Part shown: positions 20,894 to 30,994 of the stretch, in pieces | Layout: each line of letters begins with the position of its first letter | Numbering within the stretch: position 1 is the first letter of the stretch | NCBI GenBank assembly: GCA_030407315.1 | Contig: JALQPE010001860.1 | Span: 362,629-426,628, forward strand | DNA: 64,000 nucleotides | Direction of reading: 5' to 3' | DNA from: Asparagopsis taxiformis | Taxonomy: Eukaryota > Rhodophyta > Florideophyceae > Bonnemaisoniales > Bonnemaisoniaceae | Program-made: the position numbers and the translations under genes | Notes under the pieces: generated by a model | The model's input: the letters and a program-made list of their open reading frames with translations, nothing else | Databases searched by the model: none | Told to the model about the DNA's origin: nothing

Positions 20894-21886
20894 TCAGGGA
20901 GACACAGTGGCAGAATAGTGCAAGTTGTGCAAGTCATCTGTCCAAAGCCTGATGGCTTTTGCTCGTAGTCTAGAGCTTTGGAATACGTTTGAGACATTGC
21001 GGTCGGAAGCTGCAGATGGCAGTGGTGCACCATGCACGCCCAATCGATGTTCAACTGTCTTCAAGTCTCGGGTAACGGTCTCATACCTGCCCAGGAATGT
21101 GTACGGGATTGACAACGAACCCTGACCAATACCACAGAGTCGACTTTGACTGCGGAACGTTTCATGCAATTCAACAGCATTCTGACGACCCAGAAAGGTC
21201 AAAAAGAAGGAAAATGACAACCTCTGCATCTCGTGTTCACCACTAGAAAGCTGATTTCCGCGCACGTGTCCCATGAACTCTCTATACCTGGGTGCATCCA
21301 AGTCGCCGATAGTGCCTGCACGATAGACTGCGAGTGCGCGTGCAAACGGATGACGTACAAAGGCATACCTGAGAACAGAATCACGCATGAGAAATCGTTC
21401 ACGGTCACGCGGGGCATAGGCAGTAAGCGGAACTAAAGGCCCAGCTTCAATTGCAGTCAAATGAGTAATGAGAGCCTCATGGATCACACCAGGGAGAGGA
21501 CAGAAGACAGCTCCAATGCGTGGTGCCACGAGCAAGCGAGAGAGGAGCGGAGAATGGAGTAAATCTCGGGAGACAGACAATAGGCGTTGTTCCGGTGTGT
21601 CTGGCTCGCTCCATATGTGTTCTTTGTATGTCTCAGTAAGAGGCGGGGGAGTAGTGGTTGTCGTAGATGGAGTGCGAGCGTGCTTTACTGCTGTGGCGAT
21701 GAAGTTGGGGAGGGGGATTGAATCTCCTGGTTTGTAAATTGTTTTGGCAGCGCCTGGTTGTACGAAGGGTTCTGCTTGTGGTGTTGTGGACTGGTCACGT
21801 GGGACATTACGACGCTGATGAAGGAAGAGGAATATACCGAATGCAAGAATCAGGCAATGTCTTCGGATTTGAATTGGGACAGTCAT
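20894..21886 (-). CDS. Type II membrane sulfotransferase, carbohydrate-type (Sulfotransfer_2-like)
   Basis: A 330-residue protein with ATG at 21886. A short basic N-terminus is followed by a hydrophobic anchor (about residues 10-22, CLILAFGIFLFL), then a Pro/Thr-rich stem and a luminal domain, as in Golgi carbohydrate sulfotransferases. The 3'-phosphate-binding motif of PAPS-dependent enzymes is recognisable as FVRHPFARALAVYR (near residue 176). The later FLGRYETVTRDL resembles the IGRYE segment of the HNK-1/chondroitin sulfotransferase family. The 5' PSB loop is poorly conserved, reading AVFCPLPG where the lysine and serine are usual, so activity is uncertain. In red algae such enzymes would sulfate wall galactans; that role is inference. 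Confidence 0.66.
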   Translation of the reverse strand: MTVPIQIRRHCLILAFGIFLFLHQRRNVPRDQSTTPQAEPFVQPGAAKTIYKPGDSIPLPNFIATAVKHARTPSTTTTTPPPLTETYKEHIWSEPDTPEQRLLSVSRDLLHSPLLSRLLVAPRIGAVFCPLPGVIHEALITHLTAIEAGPLVPLTAYAPRDRERFLMRDSVLRYAFVRHPFARALAVYRAGTIGDLDAPRYREFMGHVRGNQLSSGEHEMQRLSFSFFLTFLGRQNAVELHETFRSQSRLCGIGQGSLSIPYTFLGRYETVTRDLKTVEHRLGVHGAPLPSAASDRNVSNVFQSSRLRAKAIRLWTDDLHNLHYSATVSP

Positions 21887-22226
21887 CGGGACGCGTAGGT
21901 TTGACTGAAGGGATGCGACGGAACTGACGGACAGTTTTGGGAGTTGTGTTGCTCATGCAAACAAGCGTGACAAATGGGGCGTGATGGAGCGTGATGTGAT
22001 GTGACTGGTCATATCGAATTCAATCTGAGCAGACGAAACGCAGGAAAATCGGAATATTCGCTCTATCGTGGGTTACCCTTGAAAGATAATCACGCAAATC
22101 TCCATCGGCATCACAGTCCACATTTACGCGTGCCAACACGCAGAACTATCCTTAATAATCTCCTGCTCCCGATCACACTTGCTCCCATTGCAGACGTTCT
22201 TGTGAGCAATTACCAACCAAATCACC
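21887..22226. promoter_or_regulatory. Divergent promoter region
   Basis: 340 bp between the sulfotransferase ATG (minus) and the small beta-rich protein ATG (plus). The region must contain both promoters. I recognise no specific motif. Confidence 0.4.
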
Positions 22227-22844
22227 ATGTTCAAGCGACGTTCATCTCCGCCAACATCGCCAATGACATTGCCGTCCTCCTCGATCACGCCTTTGAATTC
22301 CAAGCCGCGCAAGTTGCCGCTTGAAGGTCAGCTGTATGATCCCATAACGCTCACCAATTTCATCGACATGAACGACTACAAGCTGACAGCCACGCTACAA
22401 AAATCGGTGCCGTCCAACGCGCTCTCGCGGCTTTTGGACGCCGATCTGCCCGCCAAGGTCACGTTGTCCGCCAAGCTCGGCACGTTGTGGCTGGAGGGAC
22501 CGACGATGCAGCCGGTTGGTAAAGTGTCACTGGCTGTTCGGTTGCTGGATCTTGGCACATCCGATTCGCGTCAGAAAGGATTTCTCAAGTTCAAAGCGAA
22601 TGCGCGCACAAACGGTAAGACGGATCACGGTTTTGAAATTGATCGCAAGGTGCAGTTGTTTAATTTGCCCAATACTACTCTATATGGCAATGTCAGCTAT
22701 AGAACCACCAACAAGTCGGACGGCGAATGGAAGACAGTGAGCTCGTTCGGACTGCATCAAGACTTCAAGTTGGGAGGCATTCGATTCGCTGGCAGAATCG
22801 GAATGACACCGGAAGGCGGCTATGTTTACGACTTGAAACTGTGA
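22227..22844 (+). CDS. Small beta-rich protein, possibly an organelle outer-envelope barrel
   Basis: A 205-residue protein; ATG at 22227. The first ~30 residues are Ser/Pro/Arg-rich. From residue ~45 onward the sequence alternates polar and hydrophobic residues in many short strands (KLTATLQ, KVTLSAKLGTLWLEG, TTLYGNVSYRTT, IRFAGRIGM) and ends in an aromatic-containing strand, VYDLKL. This pattern resembles small plastid or mitochondrial outer-membrane barrels such as OEP21 or OEP24, but I see no diagnostic motif, so this is a tentative structural reading. There is no signal peptide or helical membrane span. AATAAA at 22911 may be its poly(A) signal. Its 3' end is 100 bp from that of the BED protein gene. 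Confidence 0.6.
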   Translation: MFKRRSSPPTSPMTLPSSSITPLNSKPRKLPLEGQLYDPITLTNFIDMNDYKLTATLQKSVPSNALSRLLDADLPAKVTLSAKLGTLWLEGPTMQPVGKVSLAVRLLDLGTSDSRQKGFLKFKANARTNGKTDHGFEIDRKVQLFNLPNTTLYGNVSYRTTNKSDGEWKTVSSFGLHQDFKLGGIRFAGRIGMTPEGGYVYDLKL

Positions 22845-22943
22845 TTTGTTCTCTCTACAGAATGGCTGTCTTTTGTTGCAACATGTAGGCTCACACGCTG
22901 CAATTAGACAAATAAATATACAGCCCCAGCAATATATTAGCAA

Positions 22944-25721
22944 TTACTCTTGGAGCGCCGTAGCTACTTCGGTCACACGCCGCGATTCCTCCAGCTTCAA
23001 ATTCCACACAGCCCGCCTCTGCTTCTCTTCTAATTCGCCCCGCGTGCCGCGAAGATCGCTTGCTTTCGCATTTTCTTCACCAATCACACGCATCACCGGA
23101 TACATTGTTGTAGGAACAGCCAGCACCCGAGTCGCTACCGCGCAAAGTTCCGGCGCCAGGCCGCCGTGTTTCTCCCACCACAACCGTGGATCCTGCCCAA
23201 CCTCTTCATCACTGAATATATCATGCGCCGCAAAAACTCCTGACCTCCGGTGGAAACTTTGCAATTGTTCCAAGATGCGATCCAAAACTACATCCTGTCG
23301 AGAACCATATCGCGAGTGCAAGAACGATACCGCTCGTCGCCATGCCTCTTCCACAGACAACCCTTTCGTTGTAGAAAGATCCGCTCCTGGATTTAGAAAT
23401 GCCGCCACATACGACACATCATCCGCGATCGCTGGAAATGCATCTGTTCCCTTACCCAGCAAACGCGTGGCTGTGTGTCCACGCAATACAAGCAAGTCAT
23501 TTTCTAACTCTGGAACTTTCTCCACGTACAATTCCCGGAGCGCTCTCACACAATCGGGTAACACATGTGCAATGGAGCGCGATTGTATATTAGTATTCAC
23601 AAATTCGCTATCCACACTCCTGTCTGCTGGTCGATTAGGCCCTATACTATACCGATCAATCAGATGGCAAAGTGGTGTGAGAACAGAAATAAAAACTTTC
23701 AGTTCTTTCCGATAAGGCGCTGACAATACCAGTCGTATCACTTCCTGACACAGATTGAGATTAAGCGCATTTTCCTCAGCAAGTGCTTGCAGAAAGCTCC
23801 CCGTTTCTCTTAGTCGGTTCTGATCTTCATGACTTTTCTGAGCATGGCAAAGAATGTCATATGTTTGTATGGCGCCTTCAAGGATATCGGAGCACAATGG
23901 ATACATGGGCGCTTGACAGACATACGTAAGATAACGCTGACATTGTTCCTTTTCAGCCGCACTACGACCAAACAGTCGAGCCGCTGTACCCTCGCTGTGC
24001 CCCTCCCGAAAGAAAGATGCGAGCAGCTTATTTCTTCTCGTGCATCGAAAGAGCAAGGGAACCTGCGCGAGCAACTCCTGGCAAAGGATATCAACTTCAC
24101 GCGCGATGTCCGGATTCCATATGTAATCAGGGTCATTTCGAGGGATACTGCGAACTTTGTCAAAGTCCCCATGCGGTCGCGAAATAACAATGTGTTCAAA
24201 CTTTTCCTGTGATTCTTTGATGGCCTCATCAACGAGTGAAGCAAGGCCCGCTGGGAAATCGTGCTGACAGTTTTTGGAGGAAAGGTAAGAGACACCTGTA
24301 TCTGAAATACTGAAAGCTGAAGCGATGAAAGTGGAGGCGAAATCAACGTTGTACACTAAAGGTTCATCGAGAACACCTAGCGACGCAGCAAGACTTGGAT
24401 ACTTTGGCGATTCTGCAGCTCTAGGGAAATAGATAAACAATTGTTTGGATGGGAAGGACTGAGAAGATTGCTGTGGTTTGACGTCCCGTGCAAGCAACTG
24501 GTCCAGAGTTGCTTGTTTCAGAACAGCATGGAGGGATTGTTTTGAGGGAAGGAAATCACTTCCTTTAGCTGAAGGCTGGGGTGCACTGTGAGAATCGTGC
24601 TGACCTGACGGCTGGTCTTCGGATCTGCCCGCTGACGGCAAAATGCAGTCTGCAACTTGTTTGAATAGTGGTGTGTCCACAACGCTGAGATCGATGCGAT
24701 GGGTGAGAAAAAAACGCAATAGAGTCAAGTTAGTGTGATCAGGGTCTCTGTTGAGTTGATTAACAGGTTGTTGGGTTGGAGTGGAAGCAGTTGCTTTGGG
24801 ATCGACGAGGTTCTGCACGGCATTATTATTTGGAATGGGGGAACGCTTGGTTCTAGGTCTACCCGAGGTGGGATCAGTCGTAGTACGGGCACGAAGAGCA
24901 CGACAGACCTCCTCTGGGGCCTGACATGTTCTGGAGAGGAGGTGACGAAGGAGGAGGGTAGAATTTTCGCTGCGGTCTCTCGAAACGAAATTGCAATGAA
25001 CACATTGATTAGCTATGAACACACCTTTCTCATCGATATGTCGACGGAAATGAATCAAGGCCGGAGATCGGGGACGTCCGCGACGAGCCTTTGTGACGCC
25101 TGCAGCACGAACGAGGTTTTGGGGGATACTGTTAGGGGGCATTGGTGCAGCGGGAATGAACGGGGGTGGAGGTGGGAATGGCGACGTGATGGGCTGCATA
25201 GCGGAGGGTCTACGAGTGTTGAGGACTGGGGGATTTGTGGCAATTTCAGGGGGCGGTGCAGCGGATAGACATGGGCTGTCTGTGAAACTCTTTGGGGGAA
25301 CAAAGCGGGTAGGCGGGGGATTGTACGAGGAGACAGCAATTGCGGGATGACGCACGGCCATAGTATCCTTGACGTTCTGGGGAGCGGAGCAAGTGCGAAG
25401 GATGTGACGAGTGAGGTAGGTTGGATTTTCGGAGCGGTCGCGTGAGACGAATGTGCAGAAGCGACACTCATTGCCGATGAACAAGCCCTTTTCATCCACG
25501 ATTCTGCGAAAGTAAGAGAAGACTGGAGATCGGGGGCGGCCGCGTCGCTTTGCAGGGGGTTTGGGTGCGGTGTGAGTTTGCTGGTTCATTGGTGCGGATT
25601 GGGGAGGGGATGGCGATGCGGGAGGGAGGGATTGAATGGTGGAAGGCTGAACAGTGGAGGGGGGCGGGGGAGAGGGAAGGGAGGAGGGCGGAGGAGAGGG
25701 AAGACGCGGTGCGGGGGTCAT
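22944..25721 (-). CDS. hAT transposase-derived protein with duplicated AT-hook/BED fingers
   Basis: A 925-residue intact ORF. The ATG at 25721 is the first in frame; the open frame reaches 25799 only from TTG. The N-terminus is Pro/Ser-rich, followed by two similar modules. Each has an AT-hook-like RRGRPRSP, then a BED-type zinc finger (CRFC...H-x4-C near residues 84-109; CVHC...H-x5-C near 239-266). A third GRPR follows. The C-terminal ~600 residues resemble a hAT transposase, ending in a dimerisation-like segment (DPRLWWEKHGG, then VLAVPTTMYPVMRVI near 840). I could not find the hAT catalytic acidic residues in convincing context, and the usual SERxFS is degenerate. Intactness, lack of terminal repeats and a position among housekeeping genes suggest a domesticated DNA-binding protein. 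Confidence 0.72.
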   Translation of the reverse strand: MTPAPRLPSPPPSSLPSPPPPSTVQPSTIQSLPPASPSPPQSAPMNQQTHTAPKPPAKRRGRPRSPVFSYFRRIVDEKGLFIGNECRFCTFVSRDRSENPTYLTRHILRTCSAPQNVKDTMAVRHPAIAVSSYNPPPTRFVPPKSFTDSPCLSAAPPPEIATNPPVLNTRRPSAMQPITSPFPPPPPFIPAAPMPPNSIPQNLVRAAGVTKARRGRPRSPALIHFRRHIDEKGVFIANQCVHCNFVSRDRSENSTLLLRHLLSRTCQAPEEVCRALRARTTTDPTSGRPRTKRSPIPNNNAVQNLVDPKATASTPTQQPVNQLNRDPDHTNLTLLRFFLTHRIDLSVVDTPLFKQVADCILPSAGRSEDQPSGQHDSHSAPQPSAKGSDFLPSKQSLHAVLKQATLDQLLARDVKPQQSSQSFPSKQLFIYFPRAAESPKYPSLAASLGVLDEPLVYNVDFASTFIASAFSISDTGVSYLSSKNCQHDFPAGLASLVDEAIKESQEKFEHIVISRPHGDFDKVRSIPRNDPDYIWNPDIAREVDILCQELLAQVPLLFRCTRRNKLLASFFREGHSEGTAARLFGRSAAEKEQCQRYLTYVCQAPMYPLCSDILEGAIQTYDILCHAQKSHEDQNRLRETGSFLQALAEENALNLNLCQEVIRLVLSAPYRKELKVFISVLTPLCHLIDRYSIGPNRPADRSVDSEFVNTNIQSRSIAHVLPDCVRALRELYVEKVPELENDLLVLRGHTATRLLGKGTDAFPAIADDVSYVAAFLNPGADLSTTKGLSVEEAWRRAVSFLHSRYGSRQDVVLDRILEQLQSFHRRSGVFAAHDIFSDEEVGQDPRLWWEKHGGLAPELCAVATRVLAVPTTMYPVMRVIGEENAKASDLRGTRGELEEKQRRAVWNLKLEESRRVTEVATALQE

Positions 25722-27145
25722 GCGTGTGTTTGCTTGTGTCTGTTGAAAGAGATAGTTTCGGTTGACTGGGAGTGGAGACGGTGAGTGCAAGTGGTTCAAG
25801 TCGTTGGCTTTGCTTTGCTTTGTCTGGTCTGGTGTGCTCGAGTGTGGGTCGGGTGTGGTTCGGAGCGAGCAGGAGCACGGCGTGGCATGTTAAAAGGCTG
25901 CAGATAGAAAAAGGATTAAAATATTCAAGAAAAATCGTGAGTTTGGCGATCGATGCAACCTTGTGAGTGTGATTCCGCTTCTATCTATTATTATTTTGAT
26001 TGCAGTATGATATGACGATGTACAGTACAATCCAGTCCAACGCCATTGACCGTTTGGCGCATGCTCAGCAAGTCTGTCTGTCTTGCTGCGAGCGAGCGAG
26101 CGCCGTCGACTCGACTTGGTTCGCGCGCGCGCTCCGCCGCGCCAACCATCCGTCCCGACCCGCGAGGACCACCTAGCAAGCACGCCACAACGCAAGCAAC
26201 GAATCAAATTCGTTGGATGCATCGCAATGCGCCCAAATTCACCGGTAAGCAAACACGACTTCAAGTGCCGCGGCACAGCTGTGTAACTCGAGCACATGCG
26301 CCCCCCTGCACGCGCATTGGTGTATCTCGTGCTACGCCGCCCACGCTCCGCCACGTGCTCCCTCTTGTCCAATAGCCCGCCACCCATTGCTCGCTCGCCA
26401 GTATTCCATTTCAATTCATGACACGTTCAACTATGGAAACATTCTCTTCCCGCCCTGTCCATTCTCACCAATCTATTTTCGTACTGTCATTCGATCCACC
26501 TCCATATCGACCCAACGCTTTCACTTGCCCCATTTTCCAAATGTGTGACAAACTGCACCCATTCACTTCTCAACTGTGACTTGACTCTGTCGTTGCCGCG
26601 CCCTCCCTCAACTTTGCCCATCCTTGCGCCTCTTAATACCCGCTCTCCTCCTCCGGCCCGCCCCATTTCGTCGTTTCCAAACATACCCTATTATGTTCGA
26701 AAACAATCCATCGACCCCCTCTGCGCGTCACGTGCTTCGTCAACCTCCTTTTGCTTCGTCCACGCCCACTACTCCACTTGCAGTCACTGCGTGTGCACTG
26801 TATTAACATATCCTACTATGACATCATCATCTCTATATACGCCGTGCTTCTGTATGATATTAATATTACCTAAAAAACGCAATCAAGTCCGCCTCCCCCT
26901 TTGTTAAACTTTACTTCCGCCTTCATCAACGTCATATTTGTCATCATCCCCAACCTAATTTAGTTTGTACAACTCGTCTTACCTGAGCCTCAACAAACTC
27001 CGCGCCGCCTATAATAAACATTCGCCACCTTAGCCACCCATGGCTGTGCAGCTCGTTTTAAAAAACCAAAACAAAAAATATCAATTTTCTTTCCCGACCG
27101 ACATGTCCCCCTCCCACTGTCGTCCAACCAAGCGCGCCACTCACC
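25722..27145. other. Divergent intergenic region, C/T-rich, no gene recognised
   Basis: 1.4 kb between the BED protein and coiled-coil protein starts. The plus strand from about 26400 to 27145 is pyrimidine-rich with few stops, so open frames such as 26545-26907 are compositional. It should contain both promoters. No RNA gene or repeat was recognised. Confidence 0.5.
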
Positions 27146-29206
27146 ATGGCCACAAATTTACATACCGAGGAAGATTCCGACGAGGAATGGCAACGAATCG
27201 CTGACGCTGTCGGCGAGTTCGAAGCCCAATATACTGCGACTCGCAACACACCAGCCGCCACAAACCTTCACGCACGCCACATCTCTTGGAACACAAACCA
27301 AACCTCGCTGCAGCCAACAGCTGCCCAACCCGTTCCTTCTGTCGCCCTCGCAACACCCCCCGCCTCTTTCCACGATGTCGATCCCTATTCGCGCGCCCTT
27401 CGTGATAAAGACGAAGCCATCCGCCTCCTTCGTCTCGAGCGCGAAGGAGAGGTCTCCAACTACCGTCACAAGATCCGTGCTTTGCAGAATGAGCTCATGG
27501 CCGTCCGAGCTACCCCGCGCCCCCAGCCCGCTTCCCAGCTCCAAGTTGAACGCCGCCTAACTCAGATCACCCAGGAAAAAGAGCGAATCGCCCGAGAACT
27601 TGCAGCCATGCAGCATGAGGCTCATCACACCAAGGAAAAGTTGATGTATGCCGAACAAGAATTGCTAACTGCACGAGATAGAGAACGCGCACACGTAGCC
27701 GCTTTGAACAAACGACCCGCTGCTGCTGCTGCACCACCGCCTCCGCTTTCAAATCAACAGTTTCCTGTTACCGTAGCGAAAGATGTCGTTCCGGGCACTC
27801 AGGTTCCGATGCAACAGCATACACAACTTGATTCCCCTTCTTCATCGCTCCCAAATGATATCGTTGATGGAACACAGCCAAAATTTACACAACAGGTCAG
27901 ACCGACGCAGAAATTTGAGATGGCTCGTACCACAGTACGACCACCGACGCGACGACGACGACGCTCTAGTTCAGACGATGTGAATAGTGCTTATGTTTCT
28001 GCTGCTTGTTCAACACCTTCGTCAGTTCCTACAACGGCTGCGACGTCTAGCGCTGCGAAAGCTGATCTTGCAGAAGAGCACGGATGGGGCACACAGCTAC
28101 ATACGGACTGGCAGAATGATGCCTTGCGTGCAAGGCTATTCGGGGGTCAAATTGGTCACAAATTTCTGCAGTTGTCAAGCGGTCCAGGATGCGAGAGGCT
28201 TCGAAGTGCCATATCTCATGCGATGGCATCTGGGGCATGGACAACGTTGTTACGTCCACTTGTGGCTGTTTGCTCAGCGGGGCGGGCGCCAACGCTGGTT
28301 TCTTTGAAGTGTCTTGAAGCGCTCATGACGTTTTGTGAAGATTGTCGGCGAGAGGCGGATGGGATTGCAGGGGATATTGCGGATATTCTGCAAACATATG
28401 GCGAGAGACATGATTTTGAAATAGTTGGGGCTTGCTGCAGGGTACTGCAAGCTGCGGATGCTGCACGCCACATACGAAGGTGTGACCTATTGCGTTGGGC
28501 GTTGGGGACGGTCGAAGATACACGATATCGAAAAGCACGCTTGTCTGCATTGGAGTTGCTTGAGGATACGACATGTCGCATACTTGAAGAATCATTGGAA
28601 ACTGGCAGCGCCAGCGATGAAGAAAGAGAATTGGACTGGGAGTTTGTTGAACAAGTGTATTCATCTGTGGCGTCGCGGGTTAACAACGGCGCATGGAGTG
28701 GGCGAGAGCTTGGAATTGTGGTTAGTATGTTGGTAAGGGCTGCGTGCTTGTCGCCGTATATGTTGGCGGATACAGGCGGAGTACAGGGTCTTGCAAATGC
28801 GTTTATTTGTGCAGTACATTGTGTTCGAATGAACATGCTGAGAGAGCGGGAACGTTTAGACACATTATGTGAGCTGATAGAGCGGCCAGGTGTCGGGGAG
28901 AACAGTGGCGGAGAGAATCCTTGGGAGAGCGATCTGGGTGATGTGAGAAAAGATATAGCACTGCAAGAAAGTGTTGGTGTGGCATGGACATGTGCACTAG
29001 GGCTGCTTCAGGTAGGATTACGGCTAGGTCATGTGGACGTGTGCGATGGAACTCGTTGTGTGTTGCTCGAAGGTCTGGCGATTATTGGATGGCCGAGAGG
29101 AAGTGAAATGACTTGGGAAACGGCTACGCCGCGCATCCTGGTGAATGATGGGATCGGGGAAGTTTGTCGGCGTGTTTTTGGAATTGTAAAACGGGGCAAG
29201 TTGTGA
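27146..29206 (+). CDS. Coiled-coil protein with acidic N-terminus and helical C-terminus; possibly ATRIP-like
   Basis: A 686-residue single-exon protein. The start ATG at 27146 lies in a good context (CACCATGG). Residues 1-30 are acidic (EEDSDEEWQRIADAV). Residues ~85-185 form a long coiled coil rich in Glu/Arg/Leu/Gln. A disordered Pro/Gln/Ser segment with a basic run (RRRRRSSS, near 270) follows. The C-terminal ~380 residues are alpha-helical and Leu/Ala-rich, like an ARM/HEAT solenoid. This order (acidic RPA-binding-type N-terminus, coiled coil, helical repeats) matches ATRIP, the partner of the checkpoint kinase ATR, but I have no sequence signature to prove it. Expression and structure are otherwise unremarkable. 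Confidence 0.6.
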   Translation: MATNLHTEEDSDEEWQRIADAVGEFEAQYTATRNTPAATNLHARHISWNTNQTSLQPTAAQPVPSVALATPPASFHDVDPYSRALRDKDEAIRLLRLEREGEVSNYRHKIRALQNELMAVRATPRPQPASQLQVERRLTQITQEKERIARELAAMQHEAHHTKEKLMYAEQELLTARDRERAHVAALNKRPAAAAAPPPPLSNQQFPVTVAKDVVPGTQVPMQQHTQLDSPSSSLPNDIVDGTQPKFTQQVRPTQKFEMARTTVRPPTRRRRRSSSDDVNSAYVSAACSTPSSVPTTAATSSAAKADLAEEHGWGTQLHTDWQNDALRARLFGGQIGHKFLQLSSGPGCERLRSAISHAMASGAWTTLLRPLVAVCSAGRAPTLVSLKCLEALMTFCEDCRREADGIAGDIADILQTYGERHDFEIVGACCRVLQAADAARHIRRCDLLRWALGTVEDTRYRKARLSALELLEDTTCRILEESLETGSASDEERELDWEFVEQVYSSVASRVNNGAWSGRELGIVVSMLVRAACLSPYMLADTGGVQGLANAFICAVHCVRMNMLRERERLDTLCELIERPGVGENSGGENPWESDLGDVRKDIALQESVGVAWTCALGLLQVGLRLGHVDVCDGTRCVLLEGLAIIGWPRGSEMTWETATPRILVNDGIGEVCRRVFGIVKRGKL

Positions 29207-30994
29207 GCCATGTGTGGAGGTTGATGAAAATGGCTGTGTGAACATAATTGATTTACTAATAATGTATGTAACAATAACGAGGGCAGTTGGTTAGTAATCA
29301 ACGTGGCTATTAATACATTATCAGAGCAGTTAGCGTTGATTACAGCTTTTATCGAATCATTTGCTGACAGTTAGACCAACTTGTCATTAGCAGCATTCCA
29401 GTGTCACGTTGGCAAGTGGCGACGGGAGGGAAAGCGGATGGAGACTGAAACATTTGGTTTTCTATGAAATGTTTCGACATAAGGGCGAATTGAGTAGGAC
29501 ACGCTTGGGAGGCGCGATGAAACGACAAGTCTGCTTGAAGCAAACAAACAAACCATTCGATTCCAACGATCGATACTCTGGAATGCAGGTGAACAGTGTT
29601 TGCAACAGTGGCTATGAGGTTGCAAAATGCATATGATTTTGTTGTTGTCCATCAAAGGAGCGCCTGGATTGCAACGGAACTATGGCACTTGAGGTGCGTG
29701 TGCTGTAGCTGCATACCTCTTGAGATTGTCGACTTTGGGATCAAACTGACTCACGTGAGTAGTAAGGGTTTTCACTATGTGCTATGAAGTGGGCATTGTG
29801 GACAAAAGTGGAGGCTGCACAACGATGCCAACTGTCAGGTGTCTGGCCGATTTAGCACAACGGGGAGACGGTAAGGTGAACTGTTTATGTGGTCGAATTG
29901 AAAAGTTAGTGACGTAGTTTGAATACACGTGTCATCGGAATTGTACATTCTAGACGAGTTCCAGCGATTTAAATTGAAGCTGGCAATGAAAATCGCGACT
30001 GTAGAAACGTATTATCAGTTGTGTTGCATGATGTCATGGTGTCCACATATGTGGAGGAGGCGAAAAGAATTAGCGTGCTGTTGTGCGTCATGGAAGGGTT
30101 GGGCAAGTGTGAGGCTGGCTAGTTGTTTCGACGAGCGAGTTGAGCTCAGTCGAGCCATGTGGGACGTAACGGATAGGTGGCTGCTAGAGGTGCAATTGAT
30201 AGGGAGCCAGCTAGATTGTTTTCTAGTCGTTTTAGGCGGGACTAGAATGGTTAGTAAACGGATGGAGATTATGGGGGGCGGAGTGGAGCGCGGGACGGGA
30301 GCTTTGATCAGATCGAGTCGTTGAACAAAGTGTGACAGACGACTGGTTGGGCTTACAAGAAATGTACGGCTGAAGAGTAGAAAGTACCAATAGAAATCAA
30401 CTATTCTTCGTGCCAGTTGTCTCACGATGGCCCAATTGAAAACGGAATGCAGGGGGTGGGGAACGACATGGCTCATAGCAAACAATATGATATGGGGTCG
30501 GCTAGCCAATGGAAACAGGACAAGTCCACGGGCTGCAAATTACAATTTCTGTAATTCCCTAAACAGGCGAAAATTATGGTTGGCGCTTTGATACGTAACG
30601 GCGCTTCACGTCATGGCCAGGTGCGGGACGGGCCGAAATGACGGCCCCTTCTGGTGCGTATGAGCGAACAAACGATCAGTCGATCCAACGACCGAAATCT
30701 GCAGCCTCGTCATCACCAGCCAGCCATAGCGAAGCCAAACGCAGCGCTGCGCTGCGCAGTCAGTCCCCTTGCAACACTTTTCACTGTCCACCGTTTCCAT
30801 TTCCTTGCTCCGGTTTCCGCCAATACCGCCGCTTCATCACCGCACCAAGCAACAGCAAGTCCGCCAGCAGCACACTATCCTGCTCTCCCCTCTGTCGCAC
30901 CCAAAGCGCGCACCCGCACCCGCACCTATCCGTCCCCCATCCCGTCCCGTCCCGTCGCGCCCCGCTCCGCCTCCCCCATCCAACTCGCTGCACG
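29207..30994. other. Intergenic gap and probable 5' UTR of the DHHC gene
   Basis: From 29207 to about 30600 I recognise no gene. From 30638 to 30994 all three plus-strand frames are open because the sequence is C-rich, so the 119 codons preceding the chosen DHHC start are probably untranslated. No repeat or RNA gene was seen. Confidence 0.5.

Noticed and set aside
30638..30994. 119-residue N-terminal extension of the DHHC protein
   Set aside because: All three frames are open here because of C-rich composition, and the extension lacks any targeting-like or domain-like feature; the ATG at 30995 gives a normal family length.
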